The notes: generated from the sequence alone by a model not told the origin. Positions 47,767 through 58,179 are shown, numbered from the stretch's first letter. The stretch is DNA of 64,000 nt from Yamadazyma tenuis (GCF_029203305.1 NC_089466.1:1-64000); one strand, 5' to 3'. Program-made: numbers and translations.

Positions 47767-49725
47767 ATGTCTGTAATAAATAATACTGAAATAACACCTT
47801 ACAAACTTCTACCCCAGCCTTCCAACTACACTTACAGAGACCTTCTTCAGCTCAATGACAAATCCAAAAGCTACAGTCTGCCGCTATCAATCATTGGCCA
47901 CATTGACCTAAACGCGTTTTTTGCCCAGGTAGAGCAAGTGAGGTTAAATCTATCTATTGATGATCCAGTGGTCTGCGTACAATGGCAGGCCGTCATAGCT
48001 GTTAGCTATGCAGCCCGCAAGTTCGGTATCAAGCGAATGGATACCTTGGACACTTGTAAGAAGAAGTGTCCAGATCTAGTGCTAGCTCACGCGGCAGTTT
48101 ATGAGAAAGGAAGTACCAGTTGGAAGTACTTGGATAAACTCCCGTCTCAGGGTATCTGTAAAGTCAGTTTGGATCCTTACAGACGAGAAAGTCGGAAAAT
48201 CTTCAAAATTTTGACAAACAATTGTGACTTGGTAGAAAAAGCCAGTGTGGACGAAGGATACTTGGACTTGGGCAGAATAGTCTATGATAAACTTACAACT
48301 ATGTACCCATATTTGAAAAATGGCAACCCTAATGATACGCTACCACCCATTCCAGCAGATTTTGACCTTCAGTTTAAAGGACATGTGTTTCGTGAGGATC
48401 CTGAACAACTGGTGCTGTTGTGTGACTGGGATGATCTCATTACGGTGATAGGCTCAAATGTTGTTCTTGACATTCGAAGAGAAATCTACAGCAGTCTTGA
48501 GTATACCACATCGGCTGGAATTAGTCGGAACAAAAATACAGCCAAGTTGGCAGGTGGATTCTTGAAACCAGATAATCAGACTATTATCCTCAATAGTCAA
48601 ATCCCTAGTTTTATGAAAAAGTTCGAGCTCAACGACATTAATGGAATGGGTGGGAAAGCTGGAGACCAGATCCTTAGACGATTCAACGTTCCCCCAGATG
48701 TAAACTCTATTGAGTACTTGAATCAGTTGCCAGCCAAGGACCTTTCTGTTGAAGAGTACCCCAACCTCTATGATATTGTTCAAGGAGATTTCTCCCAGCC
48801 TCTAAGAGACCGGGTAGAAATCAAGTCAATGATGTCGAGGAAGCAGATGATGGCCAAGAACCCAATAAAAACGGTATACGACTCCATTGACTGGATAAAG
48901 ACGTTTGCCGGTGATTTATGTAATCGGCTTGAAGACCTTGACGAAGAACTGGGGGTCTTGACTCGTCCCAGAACCGTATCTGTGAACATTCACATCAAAG
49001 GTTCTAGTAACTCCAAACAATGCTCTATACCTGTTGTAAAGGACTTGAAAAAATTAGAGGCTCTAATCATTGCTTCGTGTATGACTCTCATTGTCGAGCT
49101 ATTGAACAGCATGTTCGACTTGGCCCGGTTGAACAGTGTAGAGAAGTTGGACTTTAAGAACATTCACCCGTATAACAAGATAGACATTCCTCACATTCAC
49201 AACATTGCTTGTATCATATCAAACTTGGCTAAATTGGAAAATTCCATAGATGTATTTACAACCTCCGACAAGTCGAGTGCCAACAAGAAACTATTTGAAC
49301 AATTTGAACAAGAGCAGAAAAAAAATGTTGAGTCCCAAACGGCTGATCCTGTGGTGCAACCAAAGATGAACAAAGTGTATATCAACAAGCTTTTTCAGAA
49401 GTACGAACAGGACCAAAGCAAAGAGCCTGTTACACAAAAGAAGGAGCCATCAGCACCAAATAAGGCTCCCACCAAAACCAAAAGACCATCTGCTGCTCCT
49501 GAGAAAGTCCCCATATCCAATCCCTCATCCAAGAAACCTAAGTACAATATCCTAGACTCCTTGAAGAATCGTACCAACAAAAGCTCATCGCCGGGCCCAA
49601 CTTCGCGCGATGTCGACCCAAGTTCTTCGACCTACTACTGCGATATCTGCCGCGACAGCTTCCCCGATTCTCAAGAACACAAAGACTACCATTTCGCGCT
49701 CGAGCTTTCCAAGCTGCTCAACTAA
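47767..49725 (+). CDS. RAD30: DNA polymerase eta (translesion synthesis)
   Basis: A Y-family polymerase that copies past UV photoproducts. The 652-residue protein contains the catalytic motif IGHIDLNAFFAQVEQVR, AVSYAARKFGIKRMDTL (fingers), and the second catalytic acidic pair in KASVDEGYLDLG. The thumb helix-hairpin-helix contains LNDINGMGGKAGDQI, followed by the little-finger domain. The tail is Lys/Ser/Pro-rich and ends in a C2H2-type ubiquitin-binding zinc finger, CDICRDSFPDSQEHKDYH. The PEX10 start codon is only 18 bases beyond the RAD30 stop, so the RAD30 terminator and PEX10 promoter must overlap. Confidence 0.96.
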   Translation: MSVINNTEITPYKLLPQPSNYTYRDLLQLNDKSKSYSLPLSIIGHIDLNAFFAQVEQVRLNLSIDDPVVCVQWQAVIAVSYAARKFGIKRMDTLDTCKKKCPDLVLAHAAVYEKGSTSWKYLDKLPSQGICKVSLDPYRRESRKIFKILTNNCDLVEKASVDEGYLDLGRIVYDKLTTMYPYLKNGNPNDTLPPIPADFDLQFKGHVFREDPEQLVLLCDWDDLITVIGSNVVLDIRREIYSSLEYTTSAGISRNKNTAKLAGGFLKPDNQTIILNSQIPSFMKKFELNDINGMGGKAGDQILRRFNVPPDVNSIEYLNQLPAKDLSVEEYPNLYDIVQGDFSQPLRDRVEIKSMMSRKQMMAKNPIKTVYDSIDWIKTFAGDLCNRLEDLDEELGVLTRPRTVSVNIHIKGSSNSKQCSIPVVKDLKKLEALIIASCMTLIVELLNSMFDLARLNSVEKLDFKNIHPYNKIDIPHIHNIACIISNLAKLENSIDVFTTSDKSSANKKLFEQFEQEQKKNVESQTADPVVQPKMNKVYINKLFQKYEQDQSKEPVTQKKEPSAPNKAPTKTKRPSAAPEKVPISNPSSKKPKYNILDSLKNRTNKSSSPGPTSRDVDPSSSTYYCDICRDSFPDSQEHKDYHFALELSKLLN

Positions 49726-49743
49726 CTTTCTCCACACAACTTC

Positions 49744-50706
49744 ATGTCAAGTCCTTCAAGCATACAACAAAATGGCAATGCCCTTCCCTTCGCCAACTCG
49801 GCCACTATAGTAAGAGCCAATCAGAAGGATGCATACTTTGAGTCGTCACTTCGAAGTCAAATCCAAGATGCGTTCCAGATCTTCAAGGGCCAGCGGTTTA
49901 TCAATAAGTACCCAGAAGAAATCACTGTGGCTACCAAGCTGATGTACTTGATCTTGACGACTTTGGCTGGGTACAGAACCTTGGGAGAAGAGTACGTTGA
50001 TTTGCTCTACATTAATCGCAGTGGGAAGCGGTTTCCAGGATTATTTAGGAGGCTTGGTTTCATAGTGTCATATGCTTTGGCACCTTATATCATTTCCCGA
50101 ATTGTCAAGAAATTCAAGCTTTACAGCTCTGAAAATGAGAGGAATAAAGTTAAGAAATGGTTCATCGATGTTTTCTCCAGTTATACGAGCGTATTAGACA
50201 CAATGATGAATTTGCACGTTGCTATGTTCTATTTTCAAGGGTCGTACTATTCTTTATCAAAACGTCTATTTGGTATGAGGTACATCTTTGGCCACAACAA
50301 AGACTTGAACAAGATGGCTAAGAACTCAAACTACTCGTTACTTGGGTTAATTATCTTACTTCAGTTTGTTGTCAAGGGTTTAATCAAGTTCAAGGCATAT
50401 ACTGACCAGACCAATTTGGATTCGAGCATTATAGTCGATCATGAAGACGATGGTACGTACAAAAGAATTTCCCAGATCAAGGTTTCGGCAAATGAAGTAG
50501 ACTTAGCAGATGATAGCCAACTTCCTTATATTCCTGAAGCCTCAAGAAATTGTATTCTTTGTCTTTCGCCTATGGTGAACCCATCGGCTGCAAACTGCGG
50601 TCATTTATTCTGCTGGGAATGCATTGTGGATTGGGTAAGAGAAAACCCTGAATGCCCTCTTTGCAGGACGCTGTGTGTAGAACAGAACTTGTTGCCTTTA
50701 AAGTGA
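49744..50706 (+). CDS. PEX10: Peroxisomal RING E3 ligase Pex10
   Basis: A peroxisomal-membrane E3 ubiquitin ligase that works with Pex2 and Pex12 on the receptor Pex5. The 320-residue protein has the Pex2/Pex12 N-terminal membrane region, with hydrophobic stretches near residues 60-80, 100-120 and 200-215, and an early RANQKDAYFE motif. A C-terminal C3HC4 RING finger reads CILCLSPMVNPSAANCGHLF, then CWECIVDW and CPLCR. Length is normal. It follows RAD30 after 18 bases; the upstream promoter must lie inside RAD30 coding sequence. Confidence 0.95.
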   Translation: MSSPSSIQQNGNALPFANSATIVRANQKDAYFESSLRSQIQDAFQIFKGQRFINKYPEEITVATKLMYLILTTLAGYRTLGEEYVDLLYINRSGKRFPGLFRRLGFIVSYALAPYIISRIVKKFKLYSSENERNKVKKWFIDVFSSYTSVLDTMMNLHVAMFYFQGSYYSLSKRLFGMRYIFGHNKDLNKMAKNSNYSLLGLIILLQFVVKGLIKFKAYTDQTNLDSSIIVDHEDDGTYKRISQIKVSANEVDLADDSQLPYIPEASRNCILCLSPMVNPSAANCGHLFCWECIVDWVRENPECPLCRTLCVEQNLLPLK

Positions 50707-50755
50707 CTTTTTGCATGTATTTATTAATGAGTGTATTATGAATAAACTATACTAG

Positions 50756-52912
50756 TTACCAGTCGTCCAATCCTCCCCAACCACCCTCTTCTTGATCATC
50801 ATCCACCAAGTTCAACTTCAACAGCGAGACTGGTTTCTCTTTGTGGCCTAGCTTCAATGTAGATGTCTTCGTCCTATTGGAAGATATAGGCTTTCTTGTG
50901 TTCACAGGTTTGGTGGACTTTGCAGCTCTTGGTTTAGGCTTTTCCAACTCCTCATCTTCAACTCCACCCCAGCCATCATCAAATTCATTCCAACCATCTT
51001 TTATGGTCAAATCTTCAGTTGAATGTGTAACTGATGCAATTGTAGGAGTATTCCTTGCGCTGTTGCTATTGTTTGTGGCTATAAGATTAACAGTGCTGGA
51101 ACTCTTGTTGATTTCATTATTCATTTGGCCCTCGACTCCGGACGAAACGAACTTGTTCATGAGATTCCAGCCAAATCCACTTCCGGATCCACCATTACCG
51201 GGTGCTACATCCTTCTTGACTGTTTCGTTGGGGGTCCCATTCTTAGCCAAGAATTCCTTTTCTTCCAATTCTTCATCTTCTTCATCTCCCAAATTAGTGG
51301 CTTGACTTTCCACTCTATTGAAATAAACCTTGAACAATCTTCCAGATTCGTTTCTGACTTTGCTTGACTTTGGATCCATCAAAGCCGTTGCTAATATCCC
51401 TAAGATCTTGTTACAGACTTCATCGATAGAAAAATCTGACTCCAACGACTCAAATCCTCTTAAAGCAGCCATTTTACAGGGAGTAAAAGAGTCTTTCAAA
51501 GACTTGCTCAACGCAGTTATGAGAACATTATTCCTGGAGTTTTTGTAGATTCTACCGGATATCTTGATGATCAAGATAATTGTGTTTGTTCTAATCGAGG
51601 GTTTAGGGTCGTTTTGACATTTGGCCAACACTTTCAACAAGTCCTGATTGACCGATTTGTCTGTCAAAACATCCACAATAGAGTTAATTGCATTTAAAGT
51701 CAACTCCCTGATTATGAAGTTAGAATCTTGAATACCAACCACAAGTTTGGGGAAGATAGCCTGAAGATCTGGGTTACTCAACATCGGTCTGTATCCTGAC
51801 AAGTTGTTCAATAGAGTCAACCTCACGGATCTGTCATTACTTCCAAAACTTGCCTTAATTATAGGCACGATTTTGGTGTTGAACTCACTGGAGGGCAAAT
51901 TCATGCAGATCTTTAAGATGAAGTTCAATACAATCGAAAGGAGTTCCTGATTTTGCGTAGTTTCTTCGGGGGTGGTATTCACTGATGGTTTGAACCTCAG
52001 AAGCTGATCGTATTGCAGTACTAACTCTGGAAGCAATTTATTTGCAATCAATCCTTCAGGATATACGGAGGTATCTCCATTGAGATACTCAGCCAAATTG
52101 TGCTTGAAGAAACCCAACTTGTCATGACTATTTAAGACCTTAACGTCATTCAATTCTTCGTTGAATCTTATGATTATATTGGAATCAAAAATTGGGCCAT
52201 TCTTCACCAAGAAGTCTTCTAAGCTTAGTCTGGATCTGAACTTAGTGGTCAATCTCTTGATGGTAGGACTAGTCCATTGGGGAACATTCGCTTCAATGAA
52301 CTTTCCCAACAAGTAAGAATCGGTTTGAGGGCTGGCCTCATAGTTGCATAGCTGGCTATTCACCAATTCTTCGGGTAAGTCGATCAAGTTTCTGCCATAG
52401 CTAACAGCATTCTTGGCCATGTTTCCCACTCCACTCATCAACTCGAATCCGAATAACTTCCAACTTCCTTCCAAGGACACAAACACAGAATCAACGCTGA
52501 GGTTGCAATGAACGAGTTTACACTTGGAGTTCAAGAACTCTAAACTGTTTGCTATCGAGTTGATTCCAAAAACCTTGTAGTCTTTGGAACTTCCACTGAG
52601 TACCGCCAGTAAAGGCTTGACTCTTTCGGTGACAATGTAAAGGTGCTCTTTGGATACCTCAAAGTAGTCTATAATGGAAACAAGTCCAGGATACTTGACA
52701 AGTTTGGAGTTGGTGAAACTTGAAGTGGCTAGCACCTTATATGTGTCTTGTTTGTTGGCACCATTGAATTGGAATACCGATACGGGTGAGTTGTCCTTTG
52801 GGTTAATAGCGTCAAAAAGCTGCCATATCTGATTGTGCCAGACCTCCTCCTTGAGAGTATACGGGATAGAAGAGCCCGTTAACGTTTGTAACGTTTTAGA
52901 AAGAAAGTCCAT
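50756..52912 (-). CDS. SCY1: SCY1-type pseudokinase
   Basis: A 718-residue SCYL-family protein that acts in trafficking between Golgi, endosomes and ER with clathrin or COPI adaptors. The N-terminal kinase-like domain lacks catalytic residues: the catalytic loop reads LVHCNLSVDSVFVS instead of H-R-D, and the DFG is replaced by GFE. HEAT-like repeats fill residues about 330-540 (for instance FIIRELTLNAINSIVDVLTD). The low-complexity tail carries repeated acidic-Trp motifs, DDGWGGVED and a C-terminal GGWGGLDDW, typical of adaptor-binding tails. The stop is 49 bases from that of convergent PEX10. Confidence 0.92.
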   Translation of the reverse strand: MDFLSKTLQTLTGSSIPYTLKEEVWHNQIWQLFDAINPKDNSPVSVFQFNGANKQDTYKVLATSSFTNSKLVKYPGLVSIIDYFEVSKEHLYIVTERVKPLLAVLSGSSKDYKVFGINSIANSLEFLNSKCKLVHCNLSVDSVFVSLEGSWKLFGFELMSGVGNMAKNAVSYGRNLIDLPEELVNSQLCNYEASPQTDSYLLGKFIEANVPQWTSPTIKRLTTKFRSRLSLEDFLVKNGPIFDSNIIIRFNEELNDVKVLNSHDKLGFFKHNLAEYLNGDTSVYPEGLIANKLLPELVLQYDQLLRFKPSVNTTPEETTQNQELLSIVLNFILKICMNLPSSEFNTKIVPIIKASFGSNDRSVRLTLLNNLSGYRPMLSNPDLQAIFPKLVVGIQDSNFIIRELTLNAINSIVDVLTDKSVNQDLLKVLAKCQNDPKPSIRTNTIILIIKISGRIYKNSRNNVLITALSKSLKDSFTPCKMAALRGFESLESDFSIDEVCNKILGILATALMDPKSSKVRNESGRLFKVYFNRVESQATNLGDEEDEELEEKEFLAKNGTPNETVKKDVAPGNGGSGSGFGWNLMNKFVSSGVEGQMNNEINKSSSTVNLIATNNSNSARNTPTIASVTHSTEDLTIKDGWNEFDDGWGGVEDEELEKPKPRAAKSTKPVNTRKPISSNRTKTSTLKLGHKEKPVSLLKLNLVDDDQEEGGWGGLDDW

Positions 52913-53054
52913 GGTGGTGAATTTGATTTGGATTTGATCGCGATTTTCAATACGTGAAAGCGAAAATGTAATACGCTTTTAAGTCTGACACTTTCAGTAC
53001 CAAAAGCTCTGTCACTTTCAATGCGCTCCCTATGTCTCAATAAATAAATTGGTC

Positions 53055-54791
53055 CTAATACTTATTTCTATAGAACTCAAGCCAGCATTCGTCATCGTAT
53101 GGCCGAGTGGTATAAGTGTCAAACATAGTCATCTTCGACTCGTCAGTAAGCTTATCTCCCACCTGGTTAGCAGTTTTAATAGGTTCTGGTAATTTTTCCA
53201 AATCGTCATACTCAACTATTTGGGCCCAGTTTTCGCATATCTTTGAGTTATAATGCCAATAAATGTTTGCAATTGCCATCTTCATCTCGATTTGAGCTAT
53301 GTTCATCCCAAGACACATTCTAACCCCCTTTCCAAATGGAATCATGTATTTGTTCATCAACTTGAACCGGGAAGCATACTGAGACTCAGACTCATTTTCC
53401 CGTGGAAGCCATCTTTCAGCCACAAAATGATCTGGTTTAGGAAACACCTTTTCCACTCTATGATACGAATAAGGCTGAACCGAGATCACCGTATTGGGGG
53501 GGATAACGGTTCCATTCACGGTGTAGGGCCTATCAACCACACGAGGTTCTGCTCCAGGAATCGAGGTGTGGACTCGAGAGTTCTCCAAGATTAACGCATT
53601 CAAAACCGGTAAAGTATCAACCCTCTCGAAATCCTCAATCACATCGGTTTCTCTTGAAGGTGCACCAAACTCTTTGTCCAACTCCTCCTTCAACATTCTC
53701 TGCAAGTAATGATGTTTAGGTCTGGACAACTCGTATGTTAAGTATGTCAACTGGATGGCGGTGGTCTCATGACCAGCAAAAATGTTATCACTCAAGAAAG
53801 AATAGGCATACTCTCCCGTCAAGTTGTTTTTCTTCAACAATTCCAAGGTGGTGGTATTCTGTTCGGGAGTGAGAACAGGTACATTCTCTTCGGCCTTGTG
53901 GTAAATTCCCAACTGCCATTTCTCGACGATAGCAGACGACTTCTTGATTAACTCAGTTGCAGCCATATCCCAGAATTGCGGCATGAGCGTTGTGTAGAAT
54001 ACCATCGACGCAACATACCGGTGATAGGTGACAATGCTTCTTTTTTCTGGGAAGTCCAACAAATCGGTGCTGTTTTCGGAACCCAATTCGAAGGCTGTCA
54101 CCACATCCAATGCCAAAGCTCCAAAAAGCGAGTAGACATCAATACCCAAGTTGGTAGTTTTTCCACCCTTTAAAAACCATAACTTATCTTTCTCATGATG
54201 TCCTTTACCATGGACATTCACTTCAGATGCAGCGTTGATATAGTCGGGCTTGGTTCCATCCACACTTGACTCCTTAATGTTTCTGAGCAACTTTTCGACC
54301 TTTTTCAAGATGACTGAACGGGTGGTGTTTTTGCCGTTGAACACAGCCGACTTCAGGTAGATGCTGGTGATATTCTTCTTATAGTTAAGGTGTCTATCAT
54401 TCTCCAACGAACTAAACATGTTGTCTTTAAACCCGTGGTTTCTGAAGTTTTCGTAGAATTTAGACTTGGGGAAGTTTTTGGTGTAGATATCGTTCAAATA
54501 CTTGGGATCACCATTAACACTGATCTCATTGGGTGCGAGAACCACCACATCTCCATACACCTTGTGGAGCTCGTGGACTTTGTAGACCCACTGGTTGGTT
54601 CTTTGGTAGTGTAAGCATGGGAGTCGGGAGATCCGAAATAGGTAAGGGCCAGGAATGCTTTTGAATGGTGATATATAGAATGGGTACAAGACCAAGTTGT
54701 ACACCAAAACTGCTGCGAATAGAAACACAAGAGCAGCACTCTTGTTGGACTCTATGGTAGTGTAAGCACCTAAAAGCACTTCTTTTAACAT
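53055..54791 (-). CDS. Cytochrome P450 monooxygenase
   Basis: A 578-residue microsomal P450. An N-terminal membrane anchor (ALVFLFAAVLVYNLVLYPFY) is followed by the proline-rich hinge SIPGPYL. The I-helix oxygen motif is AGHETTA, the K-helix E-x-x-R is in LENSRVHTSIPGAEPR, and the haem-binding loop is FGKGVRMCLG with the axial Cys. It is longer than ERG11 or CYP52 enzymes because of an insert in the B-C region rich in Asn and Lys. The family and substrate are not recognised; it is not obviously ERG11, ERG5, DIT2 or a CYP52 alkane hydroxylase. It borders the island of unrecognised fragments at 55.4-58.6 kb. Confidence 0.9.
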   Translation of the reverse strand: MLKEVLLGAYTTIESNKSAALVFLFAAVLVYNLVLYPFYISPFKSIPGPYLFRISRLPCLHYQRTNQWVYKVHELHKVYGDVVVLAPNEISVNGDPKYLNDIYTKNFPKSKFYENFRNHGFKDNMFSSLENDRHLNYKKNITSIYLKSAVFNGKNTTRSVILKKVEKLLRNIKESSVDGTKPDYINAASEVNVHGKGHHEKDKLWFLKGGKTTNLGIDVYSLFGALALDVVTAFELGSENSTDLLDFPEKRSIVTYHRYVASMVFYTTLMPQFWDMAATELIKKSSAIVEKWQLGIYHKAEENVPVLTPEQNTTTLELLKKNNLTGEYAYSFLSDNIFAGHETTAIQLTYLTYELSRPKHHYLQRMLKEELDKEFGAPSRETDVIEDFERVDTLPVLNALILENSRVHTSIPGAEPRVVDRPYTVNGTVIPPNTVISVQPYSYHRVEKVFPKPDHFVAERWLPRENESESQYASRFKLMNKYMIPFGKGVRMCLGMNIAQIEMKMAIANIYWHYNSKICENWAQIVEYDDLEKLPEPIKTANQVGDKLTDESKMTMFDTYTTRPYDDECWLEFYRNKY

Positions 54792-55422
54792 GGAGGGCGT
54801 AGGTTATAACTTGGAAGCTCGACGGCAAGAAGTATTCTGTGGTGATTTAAAATACTCGAGATTTGATGGCCTTATATAGTAGATAAGCAATTCCGCGCCA
54901 GTGGTAATCGGATCCCACAAAAGGCCTGGGGGAATATGTGCATACCGAATGCAGTAAGTGATTCCGTGTCAATTCCGCTTTTGCAATTGGGCTTCAGCAA
55001 CCACTGGCTGGGTCACACATAGGAAGGGAGTCAGAAACCACATTGAATGGTGTAACATATGTTAAATATCTTTGTGAAACTCTGTTGTGAAGATGGAGAG
55101 GGTATCTATAAAATGTGTTTACACATTGGGATCTTTCTTGCTATTTCCTGTAGAATTTGCGAATCATGCCAGTTTTATAAATGCTGCAAAAGATAATTGC
55201 ACAATAAGAGGTTGAGTCAAATATGGAGAAAATGCCTAAAAATCACTAAAAAATCAGACGACTATGCTTGGACCATCCTCAGTTAACTTTCATTCATAGC
55301 GTGCATATTCGTTTATTTTTGGTGTTACAGAAGTGGGTACGGGAGCACCCATGTCGCGTTACATTACGTGACGTCAAATCAAAACATTCAAATTACAATA
55401 CACAACACTCGCCTTTGGGGAC
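54792..55422. other. P450 upstream region
   Basis: 631 bases. It contains a perfect CRE-type palindrome TGACGTCA at 55369-55376 and otherwise nothing I can name. Confidence 0.5.
55369..55376. promoter_or_regulatory. CRE/ATF-type palindrome TGACGTCA
   Basis: Perfect 8-bp CRE preceded by ACG. It lies 578 bases upstream of the P450 ATG and 47 bases beyond the end of the SAP-like relic. CRE sites in yeast bind Sko1/Aca-type bZIP factors. Its target here is uncertain. Confidence 0.35.
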
Positions 55423-55827
55423 TTAGTTGACGTGTAAATCGAAGAAATCTAATAATCTTTTCAAAAGGGAGGCAGAATCAACTTCACTCACTGGCTCCCC
55501 AATACCACAGTACTTACACATTGCAGAAAGCTGCTCAACATTCATACCACGAAGCTCTCCAATAGTTTGAGGATGGTAAGGTGTGGGATGATACCGCTTC
55601 TCTGGAAAACTGATTGGTAGTTCAGGCTGCTTAAACCAAGTTATTTCGTTGTGTCAACGGAATTCCAGGATACTAGAGTTGAAATCGATAGTGGCAGACA
55701 AATCATCAATGTTATTTTCCATGTTCTCAATCACTCTATCCATGCGACGCTTGTCTCTGTTCACTTTTGACGATAAAGTTTTTAATTCGAGATACGTGTT
55801 TTCGATTGTACTTCTGACACCTTTCAT
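55423..55827 (-). pseudogene. SAP-like relic or small gene interrupted by one TGA
   Basis: ATG at 55827 opens 57 codons to TGA (55654-55656); the same frame continues 76 codons to TAA (55423-55425). The first part is a coiled coil (NTYLELKTLSSKVNRDKRRM). The second ends with a SAP-like helical domain: TIGELRGMNVEQLSAMCKYC and then LLKRLLDFFDL. This resembles two places in the neighbouring gene at 56281-57600: its internal LKRLGNEQLEDLCKKYGI and its C-terminal TIGDLRAATQALLAEIVEYY. So it is probably a truncated paralogue with one premature stop. Readthrough or an unrecognised intron are less likely explanations. Confidence 0.5.
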
Positions 55828-56280
55828 ACTGGCGATTAGTTAAAGAATAAAATTTTGGATGGGACTCTGTCCCTTTAAAGCATAGGAAATGTTGGCAGCT
55901 GCACGGAGCAGTCCCTGCATATTACCTTTTCGCACCCAAATAATCCATTGGGCAGCAAACAACAAAGCCTGAATACAAAGTAGTTTTTAAGGCTATCGTA
56001 TCCAGGCCCGGGTATTTCTCTGATAGGTCTGGCACTAATATTACAAACAAGGGTATAACTTGTATGTATGGGCCAGCGGGTGGAAAACACAAATATACAT
56101 TCACTACTAAGCTATAGATGCTAAATTCTCTGAAGAGGGAAACATGATTCTTCGGAGGTGACTCAAACCTATGCCACCTTGAGGAGGATTGATGTAGATA
56201 ACTTCTATGTGAGAACTCTGCAGGTATGTCTTTTTTTTTGCCATAAACCTTGCTACATCCAAAAGATCATAAAGTGAAAC

Positions 56281-57600
56281 TTACTCACTGATGTGCAAGA
56301 ACTCAAGAATCTGTTGGAAAAGACAACTACGGTCTCGCAGGGACAGAGATAGACCATAATACTCTACAATTTCAGCTAACAGTGCTTGTGTGGCCGCACG
56401 AAGGTCTCCAATAGTACGAGGCAAGTTAGGCTTCTTCAGCACCGCCTTTTTGGCTTTCTTCTTACCCTGTACGAAGACCTTATATCTACCAGCCTTGTTC
56501 CTCAATTCAACAATCTGGCTCTTCAACCTGTAAATATGGCTGCGTGTACTATCCAAACTGCTCACAATCAACTCAATCTCAGTCTTTACAAGATTAATCT
56601 CCCTCTTGAAACTGCCCTGGAACTTATCAAGTATACCCTTAAACATCCAATTGAACTTTTCAAGCTTGTTCTCCATACTATCCAAATCAACAAGCTGCTT
56701 GTCTAGGATATTTTGTAACCAATTAACCTCACACACTAGGACATTTCCGGAACCATCCAATTTTAGAACACCTAACTGATGTGACATATCATCTAACTTA
56801 CTTCTAAACTCTTTCATATTCGGAAACATACCGATTATGTGTTTGATCACTGAAATATCTGGATGACCTCCAGTATAGCCTTTCATGAACTCGAATATCG
56901 GAAAGCTATCTTCTGCCGAATAAGGTTTGTTGAACACAAGATCAAGCTGGGTCAACATGATGGTTCTCTTGGCTTTACCGATTCCAAACACCCTGATTCC
57001 ATACTTTTTGCAAAGATCTTCAAGCTGCTCATTACCAAGCCTTTTGAGAGATGTTGCTGGACGGCGGTGGGCATGCAAAATTTCAACGTTGGTACCATCA
57101 TCTTTAACTGGACATCTGAGGATCTCATCAGGTTCTTTTATCAGATTGTACAACCGCATATTGAACTTCATGGTGTTGATGAGCTGGTCATAGCCAACCC
57201 CTAAGAGTCCTAGCCATTCTTCAATAGTATAGTCAAGCTCTTTTACCGTGGTTCCAAGCATGCCCTTAAACCTGGTGGTTTCTCCCGGGGCTTTCATCAA
57301 AGCTTTGGCCTCCAACGTACTGGGGCTCACAAATCTAGGGCAAAGTGATCCCATACTTCTGTCTATGTAAACCATCGGTTTTGTAAAAAGATGGCTAACA
57401 TTATTTAAAAGATTGGAAACAGACTGATCACTTGGAGCACTGGGGACTTGGAAGGATAGAGGAAACCCGGCGTAATTCGAGCGGTATTGAGGACGATTGG
57501 TCATTCGTTTAACCACTGTGTCAGAAGGAGAGGTTATATGCCTTGGGCCAAGAATGCGGGTGTCTTCCTTAGTCTTCTTTTTATTAGCTTTGTTTCCCAT
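56281..57600 (-). CDS. Unrecognised SAP-like coiled-coil protein, 439 aa
   Basis: I do not recognise this protein. The N-terminus is very basic (MGNKANKKKTKEDTR). A SAP-like helix-turn-helix occurs at about residues 185-225 (SLKRLGNEQLEDLCKKYGIR, then IGKAKRTIMLTQLDLVF), the layout used by SAP domains to bind DNA or chromatin. A coiled coil follows at about 300-370 (LQNILDKQLVDLDSMENKLE), then a Lys-rich patch (GKKKAKKAVLKK) and a second SAP-like segment at the C-terminus. After the stop (56281-56283, TAA) the same frame stays open for another 57 codons to 56110. Related fragments lie on both sides. Codon use and length support a real gene; it may be lineage-specific or a decaying member of a repeated family. 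Confidence 0.6.
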   Translation of the reverse strand: MGNKANKKKTKEDTRILGPRHITSPSDTVVKRMTNRPQYRSNYAGFPLSFQVPSAPSDQSVSNLLNNVSHLFTKPMVYIDRSMGSLCPRFVSPSTLEAKALMKAPGETTRFKGMLGTTVKELDYTIEEWLGLLGVGYDQLINTMKFNMRLYNLIKEPDEILRCPVKDDGTNVEILHAHRRPATSLKRLGNEQLEDLCKKYGIRVFGIGKAKRTIMLTQLDLVFNKPYSAEDSFPIFEFMKGYTGGHPDISVIKHIIGMFPNMKEFRSKLDDMSHQLGVLKLDGSGNVLVCEVNWLQNILDKQLVDLDSMENKLEKFNWMFKGILDKFQGSFKREINLVKTEIELIVSSLDSTRSHIYRLKSQIVELRNKAGRYKVFVQGKKKAKKAVLKKPNLPRTIGDLRAATQALLAEIVEYYGLSLSLRDRSCLFQQILEFLHISE

Positions 57601-57795
57601 GTGGTGAGTGTGTTTGTACTTCTTACCTCAAAACTTGCTGCAAAAAACCACACGGGTCGTGTACACCCAAATATTTAGCACCCCTAACGGTGAAATGTCC
57701 ACCATACGGCAAATAGTGTGAACAATGGGCCCTGTTGGGACAAATATAAGAATTCTTTTAGTGTTCAGAGCTCTGTTGCAAAAAAACCATGTATT

Positions 57796-58179
57796 CTAGA
57801 CAGTTCGACAGCGTAACAAGATCTTTGTTGCAGATACTATAAAAAGGTCCCAGTACACTTTGAAGCCTGTTTTACACCTATCGGCTAAGGTAGATATATG
57901 AAACTTGGACATCCATATAAAATGGCTTTCCCATACCTTGTAGGTGAAGTCGAGTTCTCTCAATGCTGGTAAAAGAGATTTTGTCTCGGCAAGTACTATT
58001 TTCCACCGATCTACATCCTCTTTGATATTGAAGAGCAACAGACCTAACTTGAATATAAACCGGCTCAAAAACACCATTGAAGTTTTGAGCAGGTTTATAT
58101 ATTTTTGTGGGTCGTCATTATCTAAACCTAAGTTCCTTTCCAAATCATTGAACAATTCATGTATAGTATTTTTGAACAC
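57796..58179 (-). pseudogene. Unrecognised helical fragment without ATG
   Basis: Open frame of about 128 codons whose first in-frame codon available as a start is GTG, so it lacks a normal start. The peptide is helical and amphipathic (YINLLKTSMVFLSRFIFKLG, then WKIVLAETKSLLPALRELDF) and looks coding rather than random. It lies upstream of, and in the same orientation as, the SAP-like gene. It may be an exon, a relic of a related gene, or part of that gene's decayed neighbour. Confidence 0.35.

Noticed and set aside
56214..56286. Possible short intron starting at GTAAGT just before the SAP-like gene's stop
   Set aside because: There is no branch-point-like sequence, and joining to the CTGCAG acceptor would lead to a stop within five codons rather than to the open extension.
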